Assembly: GCA_900551015.1 (NCBI GenBank)
Contig: URUI01000086.1
Span: 1 to 6,482 of the forward strand
Source of the DNA: an uncultured Collinsella sp.
Lineage (GTDB): Bacteria; Actinomycetota; Coriobacteriia; Coriobacteriales; Coriobacteriaceae
DNA: 6,482 nt
Direction: 5' to 3'
The notes below the pieces were generated by a model. That model was not told the origin of the DNA. It saw only the letters and a program-made list of their open reading frames with translations, and ran no database searches. The translations under genes were made by a program, and so were the position numbers. Shown piece by piece: positions 1 through 5,094 of this stretch; position 1 is the first letter of the stretch; the number at the start of each line of letters is the position of its first letter.

Positions 1-317
1 CGAGCGCCAAGACCGGCACGTTCGACACCGGCGCCGCAGCGGTTGCGGCCGAAAAGCCCAAGACGAGCGGGCAGCCCAATGGCCTTTCCAACGCCGAACG
101 CCAGAAGCTTCGCCGCGAGGTGAGTTCGCTCGAGCGCAAGATGGAGACGCAGCGCGCTCGCGTGGAGGAGGCCGAGGCCGCCATGGCCCAGGTCGATCCC
201 ACCAACTACACGGCGCTGGGCGAGCAGCAGGCAAAGATCGACGAGGCCCACGCCGCCATGGACGAGCTGGAGATGGCGTGGCTCGAGGCGAGCGAAAAGC
301 TCGAGGGCGAGGAGTAG
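1..317 (+). CDS. ABC-F family ATPase, C-terminal end only (partial)
   Basis: This is the last ~104 codons of a gene that starts before the window; the frame is open from base 3 to the TAG at 315-317. The visible part has a low-complexity Ala/Lys/Gly linker (about residues 1-32 of the fragment) followed by a highly charged segment starting at LSNAERQKLRREVSSLE. It shows heptad-like spacing of Leu, Met and Ala and ends in EKLEGEE. This is the typical C-terminal coiled-coil extension of Uup/EttA-type ABC-F proteins, soluble tandem ATPases that act on ribosomes or nucleic acids rather than on transport. The nucleotide-binding domains lie outside the window, so the family call rests on the tail alone. 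The next gene begins 6 nt after the stop, and its ribosome binding site lies inside this gene's last codons. Confidence 0.72.
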   Translation, partial: SAKTGTFDTGAAAVAAEKPKTSGQPNGLSNAERQKLRREVSSLERKMETQRARVEEAEAAMAQVDPTNYTALGEQQAKIDEAHAAMDELEMAWLEASEKLEGEE

Positions 318-323
318 ACGAGG

Positions 324-1094
324 ATGATCGGGGCCGCGTTTTTCGATATCGACGGCACGCTGCTGAGCTTTAAGACCCACCGGATTCCGGCGTCGGCGCA
401 GCAGGTGCTCGACAGCTTTCACGAGCAGGGGATTGCGTGCGTGATCGCTACGGGCCGTCCGACCTACCAGATGCCGGACTGGCTGTTCGACCTTGGCTGG
501 GATGCGTACATTACGCTTTCGGGTCAGCATTGCTTTGATGCCAGTGGTGTTTACCGCAGCTGCCCGATCGATCCGGACGATGTTGCGGTGATCGTGGACC
601 AGGTGGCTCAGGGGCGTTACGACTCGCTGTGCATGCAGGGCGAGAATTCGTTTGTGAACCGCCTGTCCGAGCGCGTGGTGACGGCCGGTAGCAACGCGGG
701 AATCGTCTACCACGAGGAGCCGTTTGAGCGCGCCTTTGACGCACCGGTCTACCAGTTCTGCGCCTTTGTGGACCCGGCCGACGAGCATATCGTGACTGAT
801 GCCGTGTCGCATTCGCTCACCACGCGCTGGTGCGATCTGTTCTGCGATATTATTCCCGCTAACGGCGGCAAGGACCTGGGCGTGGCGGCGACGCTGGAGC
901 GCTTGGGCATCGACGCGAGCGAGGCGATCGCCTTTGGCGATGGCGAGAACGACCTGTCGATGTTCTCGGCCGTGGGCACAAGTGTGGCCATGGGCAACGC
1001 GCAGGATACCGTGAAGGCCGCGGCGACCTACGTTACGACCGCCGTAGACGACGACGGCATTTACAACGCCGCCAAGCACTTTGGGCTTGTTTAG
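324..1094 (+). CDS. Cof-type HAD-IIB family sugar-phosphate/cofactor phosphatase
   Basis: This 256-aa protein is a haloacid-dehalogenase-superfamily hydrolase. All four motifs are visible. Motif I is FFDIDGTLL with nucleophile D8 and acid/base D10. Motif II is VIATGRP with T43. Motif III is K183 in NGGKDLGV. Motif IV is FGDGENDLSMF with G205-D206 and D210. The long insert between motifs II and III (about residues 85-175) matches the C2B cap of the Cof/YidA/YbiV group, which dephosphorylates sugar phosphates, FMN or PLP in the cytosol. The exact substrate cannot be read from sequence. The usual length is 255-290 aa, so it looks complete. The start is the ATG at 324, with a GAGGAG Shine-Dalgarno (309-314) inside the end of the upstream ABC-F gene. 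The 6-nt gap suggests an operon and possibly translational coupling. Confidence 0.93.
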   Translation: MIGAAFFDIDGTLLSFKTHRIPASAQQVLDSFHEQGIACVIATGRPTYQMPDWLFDLGWDAYITLSGQHCFDASGVYRSCPIDPDDVAVIVDQVAQGRYDSLCMQGENSFVNRLSERVVTAGSNAGIVYHEEPFERAFDAPVYQFCAFVDPADEHIVTDAVSHSLTTRWCDLFCDIIPANGGKDLGVAATLERLGIDASEAIAFGDGENDLSMFSAVGTSVAMGNAQDTVKAAATYVTTAVDDDGIYNAAKHFGLV

Positions 1095-1111
1095 CTGCGG
1101 ATTCGGCACTC

Positions 1112-1221
1112 GGGGACGTTCCTTTTCTGCCGGCAGTTGGGGACACCCTTGCCAACCCGGCCGGCGAGTCGGCCAATCGGCAAAGACTGTCCCCGACAAC
1201 TAGTCGTTTAAGAACGTCCCC
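1112..1221. repeat. ~110-bp nested imperfect palindrome between genes
   Basis: Three layers of inverted repeat fold on one axis. The outer arms are GGGGACGTTC (1112-1121) and GAACGTCCCC (1212-1221). The middle arms are GGGGACA (1139-1145) and TGTCCCC (1188-1194), with further pairing CTT/AAG and GCC/GGC inside. The core hairpin is GGCCG (1159-1163) with CGGCC (1170-1174). The element starts 17 nt after the HAD stop codon. It resembles a dispersed intergenic palindromic repeat (REP- or MITE-like), and it could also end transcription of the HAD operon. No poly-T run follows the stem, so an intrinsic terminator is not well supported. Confidence 0.6.
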
Positions 1222-1225
1222 AATG

Positions 1226-1247
1226 ACCATGTTTTGTGAAACATGGT
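1226..1247. promoter_or_regulatory. Perfect 9-bp AT-rich inverted repeat, possible operator or leader hairpin of the DtxR-family gene
   Basis: ACCATGTTT (1226-1234) and AAACATGGT (1239-1247) are perfect inverted copies around a 4-nt TGTG centre, about 100 bp upstream of the DtxR-family start. It begins only 5 nt after the large GC-rich palindrome ends but differs from it in composition, so it is probably a separate element. The size fits a dimeric repressor site, and autoregulation is a reasonable guess. It does not resemble the classical DtxR or MntR boxes that I know. Confidence 0.35.
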
Positions 1248-1280
1248 TAACTTTCTGAACAATTTAGTAAGACACGGGCA

Positions 1281-1311
1281 ACTTTTGCGGTAAAGTAAAT
1301 CAAGCAAAAGT
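1281..1311. promoter_or_regulatory. 8-bp inverted repeat in the leader of the DtxR-family gene
   Basis: ACTTTTGC (1281-1288) and GCAAAAGT (1304-1311) are perfect inverted copies separated by 15 nt. The spacer contains TAAAGT, a possible but imperfect -10 box (1291-1296); no convincing -35 sits at the right distance. The arrangement could be an operator around the promoter or a leader stem-loop. Support is the symmetry alone. Confidence 0.25.
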
Positions 1312-1350
1312 ATCCAAAGGCTAACTAGAAGCCATCGCGAAAGGCGGCCC

Positions 1351-1740
1351 ATGGCCCTACGTGAATCCGGAGAAGACTATCTCGAATCTATTTATGTGCT
1401 CTCGGAGCGCCAGGGCGTCGTTCGCTCGATTGACGTTGCCGAATACCTGGGCGTAACCAAGGCGAGCGTCTCTAAAGCCATGGCGACGCTGGAGAACAAC
1501 GGCTATGTCGAAATGGGTAAACGCGACGTTCATCTGACGGAGCGTGGCCTGGAGGTCGCTCGCCAAATGTGGGAGCGCCATTGCTTTTTTGTTGGGCTGC
1601 TCGAGGACGCAGGCGTTTCGGAAGAGGTTGCCTCGCAAGAGGGGTGTCACATGGAGCACTGCCTGAGCGAGGAAAGCTTTGAGAAGCTAAGGGCAATGCT
1701 GGGCCGGGACGGCACATCGGCCCCAACAATGACCGACTAA
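1351..1740 (+). CDS. DtxR/MntR-family metal-dependent transcriptional repressor (short form)
   Basis: This 129-aa DNA-binding protein has an N-terminal winged helix: EDYLESIYVL, then SIDVAEYLGVTKASVSKAMATLENNGYV with the recognition helix at about residues 36-48. The dimerisation/metal region follows (about 70-120). Aligned by eye to B. subtilis MntR and to DtxR, the predicted ligands are D9, E12, H77, C99, E102 and H103, in the motif EGCHMEH (97-103). There is no SH3-like third domain, so its length is like MntR, though somewhat shorter (129 against about 142 aa). The family represses metal uptake genes when Mn(II) or Fe(II) is plentiful. No uptake gene is present here; the gene stands alone, converging on a zinc-export operon. 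The start is the ATG at 1351, with AAAGGCGG (1340-1347) as ribosome binding site. D9/E12 are MntR-like but C99 is DtxR-like, so the metal cannot be assigned. Confidence 0.9.
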   Translation: MALRESGEDYLESIYVLSERQGVVRSIDVAEYLGVTKASVSKAMATLENNGYVEMGKRDVHLTERGLEVARQMWERHCFFVGLLEDAGVSEEVASQEGCHMEHCLSEESFEKLRAMLGRDGTSAPTMTD

Positions 1741-1760
1741 CGTTCCCCCAGTAGCGCGCC

Positions 1761-1779
1761 GTTCGCGCAAAGCGCGAAC
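1761..1779 (+). terminator. Perfect hairpin after the DtxR-family gene, weak terminator candidate
   Basis: GTTCGCGC (1761-1768), loop AAA, GCGCGAAC (1772-1779) gives a perfect 8-bp stem 20 nt after the stop codon. The position suits a 3' end, but no T-run follows, so it may instead be a pause or RNA-stability hairpin. Confidence 0.35.
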
Positions 1780-1876
1780 CAGCGACCGGGACAGGAGGCC
1801 CTACCAACCAAGTCTAACTCAGCCAAGGAACCCCGCCAGCAAGCGATGCCCAAGAACCGTCAGCAACGTCACCGCA

Positions 1877-2005
1877 GGCCGGGGCCGGGCTTGGTTTTGA
1901 AAACATTCCGCAGACCAGAAGTGCCCCCGTTCGTAGCTCCGAAGGAGCAGAACGGGGGCACTTCATTGGTCGAGGACGTTTTCAAAACCAAGCCCGGCCC
2001 CGGCC
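1877..2005. repeat. 129-bp nested palindrome with perfect 28-nt outer arms
   Basis: The outer arms at 1877-1904 and 1978-2005 are exact reverse complements over 28 nt: GGCCGGGGCCGGGC plus TTGGTTTTGAAAAC, and the inverse. Inside, GAAGTGCCCCCGTTC (1918-1932) pairs perfectly with GAACGGGGGCACTTC (1950-1964). At the tip, GCTCC (1936-1940) pairs with GGAGC (1944-1948) around a GAA loop. Between outer and middle stems there is partial pairing (GACCAG with TTGGTC). The structure ends 16 nt beyond the stop codon of the - strand ATPase and lies between two convergent genes. It could be a bidirectional transcription barrier, a miniature inverted-repeat mobile element, or both. No target-site duplication is obvious at its edges and no classic T-tract follows a stem. 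Confidence 0.85.
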
Positions 2006-2021
2006 GGAAGGACCACAGACG

Positions 2022-3974
2022 CTACAGGTTCTTGACACCCATCGCGCGCATGGCGTTCAGGATGGCGATGATCGCCACGCCCACGTCGCCAAAGACGGCG
2101 AGCCACATGTTGGCGATACCGAGCGCCGCCAGCACAAGGATCAGCAATTTAATTCCCAGCGCAAAGATGATGTTCTGCCAAACAATCGACATGGTCTTGC
2201 GTGCTACGCGGATCGCACGGGAGATGTTGGACGGTTTGTCATCCATGAGCACCACGTCGGCGGCCTCAATCGCAGCGTCGGATCCCATGGCGCCCATGGC
2301 AATGCCCACATCGGCGCGCGTAAGCACGGGCGCATCATTGATGCCGTCGCCCACAAAAGCGAGCTTGCCCTTGCCACTTTCGGCCGCGAGTAGCGCCTCA
2401 ACGCGCTCGACCTTGTCGCCCGGCAGGAGCTGCGCGTGGAACTCGTCGAGCCCCAACTGTTCGGCAACGGACGCAGCTACTTCCTCGCGGTCGCCCGTGA
2501 GCATAACGGTGCGCTTGACGCCGGCGGCGTGCAGGTCGCGGATCGTCTGCTCGGCATCGGCCTTGACGGTGTCTGCAATCACGATGTGGCCGGCATACGC
2601 ACCGTCCACGAGCACGTGGAGGATGGTACCGACAACCTCACAGTCCGGTGCTTCAACGCCGGCCGCGGCGAGCATCTTTGCGTTGCCAACGACGACGTGC
2701 TTGCCGTCGATGGTTGCCGTCACGCCGTGGCCCGCGTCATTAGTGGAATCCGTCACGCGCTTGGGATCGAGCTCGCCCTGGAAGGCGGTGCGTACCGACT
2801 GCGCGATGGGGTGGTCGGAGAATGACTCGGCGAGGGCTGCGACTTCAAGCAACGATTGCTCGGTATAGCCTGCCTCGGGGTGCACCGCGACGACCGAGAA
2901 CGTGCCGTTGGTGAGGGTGCCGGTTTTGTCGAAGACGACGGTGTCCACGTCGGCGAGCGTCTCGAGGTAGTTGGAGCCCTTGATGAGAACGCCCAGCTTG
3001 GACGCGCCGCCGATGCCGCCAAAGAAGCTCAGCGGTACGCTGATCACGAGGGCGCACGGGCAGCTGACGACTAGGAAGGTCAGACCGCGCAGAATCCAGT
3101 CGGACCAGGCACCGGTGACCAGGCCGCCGCCGAGCGCGAGCACCGCGGCAGCGCCGGTGACGGCGGGGGTGTAGACGCGGGCGAAGCGCGTGATGAAGTT
3201 CTCGGTGCGCGCCTTCTTTTCGCTGGCATTCTCCACGAGCTCCAGGACGCGCGCGACGGTGGACTCGCCAAACGGCTTGGTGGTGCGCACGTGGATGAGG
3301 CCCGTCATGTTGATGCAGCCGCTGATGATGTCGTCGCCGGTCTTGGCGGGACGGGGGACTGACTCGCCTGTGAGGGCGGCGGTGTCGAGCTGGGTTTCGC
3401 CTTCGACGATGACGCCGTCGATAGGCACGCGCTCGCCGGGCTTGACCACGATCACGGTGCCGACGGCGATGTCATCGGGGAAGACCTGCTCGAGCGTGCC
3501 GTCGGCTTGTTCGACGTTAGCGTAGTCGGGCGCGATGTCCATCATGGCACTGATCGACTTGCGGCTCTTGCCCACGGCGTATGCCTGGAACAGCTCGCCG
3601 ACCTGGTAGAACAGCATTACGGCGGCGCCTTCGGCCATGTGCGGGTCGGTGTCGGGGAAGAGCACCATGGCAAATGCGCCGATGGTCGCGACGGCCATGA
3701 GGAAGCTCTCGTCGAAGGCCTTGCCGCGGCGGATGTTATTGAATGCCTTTTGCAGTACGTCGTAGCCGGCAATCAAAAACGGCACGAGGAACAGCACAAA
3801 GCTGGCGTAGATGTTGCCGGGCTCCCCAAATGCGATAGCGAGGGCGCCGAGCTCGTCGAGGGCATAAACAACGGCAAAAATGCCCAGTGCTACCAGGATG
3901 CGGTTGCGCTTATGCTCAAGGGACTCTTTCTTCTTGCGCTTCTTCTTTTTCTTTTTGGGATCGGCGGCTGTCAT
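2022..3974 (-). CDS. cadA: P1B-2-type Zn(II)/Cd(II)/Pb(II)-exporting P-type ATPase without N-terminal HMA domain
   Basis: This 650-aa membrane ATPase drives metal out of the cytoplasm. Visible elements are the actuator TGES (202-205), the CPC metal site in transmembrane helix 6 (305-307), the phosphorylation motif DKTGTLT with D349, HP (388-389), GHG in the nucleotide domain (415-417), TGD (493-495) and GDGINDAP (542-549). About eight hydrophobic segments are seen: four before residue 135, two around 268-320 and two at about 597-640. In helices 7-8, QN...ALGIK (K609) and FGDVG (D630) are the P1B-2 signature of ZntA/CadA, pointing away from copper. The N-terminus has no CxxC domain; instead it is a lysine/arginine tract (residues 7-16). 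The separate HMA protein upstream probably fills that role. The start is the ATG at 3974 with GAGAGG (3983-3988) as ribosome binding site. Substrate preference among Zn, Cd and Pb is undecided. Confidence 0.95.
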   Translation of the reverse strand: MTAADPKKKKKKRKKKESLEHKRNRILVALGIFAVVYALDELGALAIAFGEPGNIYASFVLFLVPFLIAGYDVLQKAFNNIRRGKAFDESFLMAVATIGAFAMVLFPDTDPHMAEGAAVMLFYQVGELFQAYAVGKSRKSISAMMDIAPDYANVEQADGTLEQVFPDDIAVGTVIVVKPGERVPIDGVIVEGETQLDTAALTGESVPRPAKTGDDIISGCINMTGLIHVRTTKPFGESTVARVLELVENASEKKARTENFITRFARVYTPAVTGAAAVLALGGGLVTGAWSDWILRGLTFLVVSCPCALVISVPLSFFGGIGGASKLGVLIKGSNYLETLADVDTVVFDKTGTLTNGTFSVVAVHPEAGYTEQSLLEVAALAESFSDHPIAQSVRTAFQGELDPKRVTDSTNDAGHGVTATIDGKHVVVGNAKMLAAAGVEAPDCEVVGTILHVLVDGAYAGHIVIADTVKADAEQTIRDLHAAGVKRTVMLTGDREEVAASVAEQLGLDEFHAQLLPGDKVERVEALLAAESGKGKLAFVGDGINDAPVLTRADVGIAMGAMGSDAAIEAADVVLMDDKPSNISRAIRVARKTMSIVWQNIIFALGIKLLILVLAALGIANMWLAVFGDVGVAIIAILNAMRAMGVKNL

Positions 3975-3990
3975 GATTCAAACCTCTCAT

Positions 3991-4019
3991 TTGAGTTTAT
4001 GAACACTCGCTCATATAAT
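3991..4019 (+). promoter_or_regulatory. Sigma70-like promoter overlapping operator 3, pointing away from the ATPase gene
   Basis: On the + strand TTGAGT (3991-3996) and TATAAT (4014-4019) are separated by 17 nt, and the operator fills the spacer. The same promoter-operator design occurs at the sensor gene. This one would fire antisense to the HMA and sensor genes. No convincing + strand gene lies downstream. On the - strand only weak elements are visible (TTGCCG at 4042-4037, TATATG at 4017-4012, 19-nt spacing), so the promoter used for the ATPase is uncertain. Confidence 0.4.
3996..4018. promoter_or_regulatory. Operator 3 for the ArsR/SmtB-type sensor, upstream of the ATPase gene
   Basis: TATGA (3998-4002), 8 nt, TCATA (4011-4015) has the same spacing as the two operators upstream of the sensor gene. 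It matches operator 1 at 19 of 23 positions. It lies 22 nt upstream of the ATPase start codon, so the sensor should directly control this intergenic region as well. Confidence 0.82.
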
Positions 4020-4021
4020 TT

Positions 4022-4055
4022 CGCGAGCAAAGGCCGCGGCAAGCGCGGCCTCGCG
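4022..4055. other. GC-rich intercistronic stem-loop between HMA and ATPase genes
   Basis: GGCCGCG (4032-4038) pairs with CGCGGCC (4044-4050), and CGCGA (4022-4026) with TCGCG (4051-4055). It begins 18 nt after the HMA stop on the - strand. It could protect the 3' end of a short sensor-HMA transcript or act as a partial terminator. No T-run is seen, so full termination is doubtful. Confidence 0.5.
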
Positions 4056-4073
4056 GGTCAACGTATGCGCGGG

Positions 4074-4292
4074 TTAGAGAATGATCTCGCAGTCCGGCTC
4101 GGCGTCGGCGGTGAACTCAACGACGCGGTCCAGGACCTCGTCGAACTTGGCGTCGTCGGCCTCGAGCGTCAGCTTCTGGGTCATAAAGTTGACCGAAACG
4201 GACTTGACGCCCTCGAGCTTGGCAAGTTCGTCCTGAAGCTCGCGCGCGCAGTTGGCGCAATCGATCTCGTCGAGCTTAAACTGCTTTTTCAT
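4074..4292 (-). CDS. Free-standing HMA-domain metal-binding protein, zinc type
   Basis: This 72-aa cytosolic protein consists of a single heavy-metal-associated (ferredoxin-like) domain. The metal loop is IDCANCA, with D11, C12 and C15. The Asp just before the first Cys is the arrangement of the ZntA/CadA N-terminal domain, where Asp and two Cys bind Zn, Cd or Pb. Copper chaperones usually have Met-x-Cys-x-x-Cys. Hydrophobic positions follow the fold: VKSVSVNFMTQKLTLEAD for strands 2-3, and FDEVLDRVVEF for helix 2. An extra Cys68 lies near the C-terminus. The gene sits between the metal sensor and an ATPase lacking its own HMA domain, so it probably acts as the detached metal-binding domain or a zinc chaperone/buffer. 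The start is the ATG at 4292 with AAAGG (4301-4305) as ribosome binding site, 63 nt after the sensor stop. Automatic pipelines may label it copper chaperone CopZ; the Asp argues against that. Confidence 0.9.
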   Translation of the reverse strand: MKKQFKLDEIDCANCARELQDELAKLEGVKSVSVNFMTQKLTLEADDAKFDEVLDRVVEFTADAEPDCEIIL

Positions 4293-4355
4293 GGTGGGTT
4301 CCTTTCCCTGTGTTAGCGGTCTGGGTGCCGGCCGCGCTGATACCGTGGGTGATTG

Positions 4356-4721
4356 CTATTCGCAGATATGGCTCATGCCCTGGTTAAGCATGGTGTAGAC
4401 GTGATCGTCGGCGAGCGAGTAGAGAATGTTGCGGCCGTCGCGGCGGAACTTGACCAGGTGCGACTGCTTAAGCGTGCGCAGCTGGTGCGATACTGCCGAC
4501 TGCGAGGTTGCGGTCGCCTCGGCGATGTCGGCCACGCAGAGCTCGCGGCCCATGAGGGCATAGAGGATCTTGATGCGTGTGGTGTCGCTGAAGACCTTGA
4601 ACAGGTCGGCCAGGTCGTACAACAGCTCCTCGTCGGGAAGGTCCTCGGGCGAGCAGGTGGTGGGGACGATCGGCTCGGTGGCCTCGATGCCGGTCTTTGT
4701 TTCATCAGCGTGGCTGCTCAT
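4356..4721 (-). CDS. ArsR/SmtB-family metal-sensing repressor with alpha-5 zinc site
   Basis: This 121-aa winged-helix dimer is expected to repress the operon and leave DNA when it binds metal. The core reads LADLFKVFSDTTRIKILYAL (about 37-56), ELCVADIAEATATSQSAVSHQLRTLKQ as helix-turn-helix (about 60-86), then the wing RRDGRNILYSL. The last helix carries D105-x-H107-x10-H118-x2-E121, exactly the D-x-H-x10-H-x2-E alpha-5 site of SmtB-type zinc sensors. The alpha-3N site of CadC-type cadmium/lead sensors (CxC in helix 3) is reduced to a single Cys (C62, in ELCVAD), with another Cys at C23 in the N-terminal arm. Zn(II), or Co/Cd through alpha-5, is therefore the likeliest signal. The protein ends on the ligand E121. 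The start is the ATG at 4721 with GAAAGGAT (4728-4735) as ribosome binding site. It is first in the operon, and three matching operators flank the operon's genes. Confidence 0.95.
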   Translation of the reverse strand: MSSHADETKTGIEATEPIVPTTCSPEDLPDEELLYDLADLFKVFSDTTRIKILYALMGRELCVADIAEATATSQSAVSHQLRTLKQSHLVKFRRDGRNILYSLADDHVYTMLNQGMSHICE

Positions 4722-4734
4722 TGCAACATCCTTT

Positions 4735-4757
4735 CATATGAACATGCGCTCATATAA
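4735..4757. promoter_or_regulatory. Operator 1 of the zinc-export operon (downstream of the start of transcription)
   Basis: TATGA (4737-4741), 8 nt, TCATA (4750-4754) is an ArsR/SmtB-type imperfect palindrome. Together with operator 2 it forms a perfect 23-nt inverted repeat (4735-4757 against 4769-4791) around 11 nt. It overlaps the edge of the sensor's Shine-Dalgarno and lies just downstream of the predicted transcription start, so binding here would block elongation. Confidence 0.87.
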
Positions 4758-4767
4758 ATTACTTCCG

Positions 4768-4795
4768 ATTATATGAGCGCATGTTCATATGTCAA
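4768..4795 (-). promoter_or_regulatory. Consensus sigma70 promoter of the zinc-export operon
   Basis: Read on the - strand: TTGACA (4795-4790), 16 nt, TATAAT (4773-4768). Both boxes are perfect. Transcription would start near 4760, giving a leader of about 39 nt before the sensor ATG. The operator fills the spacer and overlaps both boxes, so repressor binding would exclude RNA polymerase. Strong boxes with tight repression fit a metal-inducible operon. Confidence 0.88.
4769..4791. promoter_or_regulatory. Operator 2 of the zinc-export operon (overlapping -35/-10)
   Basis: TATGA (4772-4776), 8 nt, TCATA (4785-4789). It is the exact reverse complement of operator 1 over 23 nt, with centres 35 bp apart. 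It covers the -10, the spacer and the end of the -35 box of the operon promoter. Confidence 0.88.
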
Positions 4796-4799
4796 TACA

Positions 4800-4929
4800 A
4801 TTTACGTTAACTTCGATGACTGCTTGCCGCCTCTGCGATTTTCTGCGGGTTGGGAGACATCGACGCAATGCTCGCCAACATATTTCGAGATGTTCGGCCA
4901 GCATGCTAAGAAAGCCACCTTGAGAAGCA
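4800..4929. other. Gene-poor stretch upstream of the zinc operon promoter
   Basis: Nothing here reads as a convincing gene. A + strand frame of 63 codons (4773-4964) exists, but its ATG lies inside operator 2 and no ribosome binding site is visible. Its middle (4869-4898) encodes CSPTYFEMFG, which closely resembles CPPTFFDLFG encoded in the opposite direction at 5065-5094. The stretch may be decayed coding DNA. Together with the doubtful ORF that follows, it makes a region of about 310 nt without a firm gene. Confidence 0.4.
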
Positions 4930-5094
4930 TTAGGACTGTTCATATTTGTACTTTATCGTGTTAAATACAGCGAGAATCAGTTCTTCCTCTACGGGAGTTC
5001 CTGCAGAATCAGTTTTATCTAAAGTTATATTGAGCATTGCTGCAGCCAATCTGGCACATCGGTGGCCGAATAAGTCGAAAAATGTAGGTGGACA
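4869..5094. repeat. Diverged inverted pair encoding a C-x-P-T-[YF]-F-[ED]-[ML]-F-G motif
   Basis: The + strand at 4869-4898 and the - strand at 5094-5065 agree at 22 of 30 bases in the same reading phase. The ten encoded residues differ only by P/S and the conservative pairs Y/F, E/D and M/L. The matching frames face each other tail to tail across about 165 nt. This suggests two relics or members of one short coding repeat. The match is short and could be partly chance. Confidence 0.35.

Noticed and set aside
1846..2868. 340-codon + strand open frame crossing the 129-bp palindrome
   Set aside because: It runs antisense to the ATPase gene and includes the palindrome in translation. Its Ser/Thr/Ala/Pro-rich composition is typical of the reverse strand of a GC-rich gene.
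4074..4292. Copper chaperone CopZ
   Set aside because: The loop is Asp-Cys-x-x-Cys rather than Met-x-Cys-x-x-Cys, and the partners are a P1B-2 ATPase and a zinc-type ArsR sensor, not CopY/CsoR and a copper ATPase.
3507..4316. 269-codon + strand open frame opposite the ATPase, operator 3 and HMA genes
   Set aside because: It crosses an operator and is the antisense shadow of two well-supported genes; no ribosome binding site is seen, even at the internal ATG at 4065.
4353..4757. 134-codon + strand open frame opposite the sensor gene
   Set aside because: It is antisense to a gene with an intact ArsR fold and metal site, so it is a codon-bias shadow.
4735..4758. Divergent + strand promoter at operator 1
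   Set aside because: TATAAA (4753-4758) is a fair -10, but the -35 position reads CTTTCA, and no + strand gene lies downstream.
4735..4791. RNA hairpin or terminator made of the 23-nt inverted repeat
   Set aside because: Transcription is predicted to start near 4760, so only one arm is in the RNA. The symmetry is better explained by two protein-binding sites.
4936..4946. Fourth operator half-site (TGTTCATAT)
   Set aside because: Only one half is present; no TATGA partner lies at the 8-nt spacing.
4773..4964. 63-codon + strand open frame as a real gene
   Set aside because: Its ATG lies inside operator 2 and it has no ribosome binding site. Only its central motif was kept as an observation.
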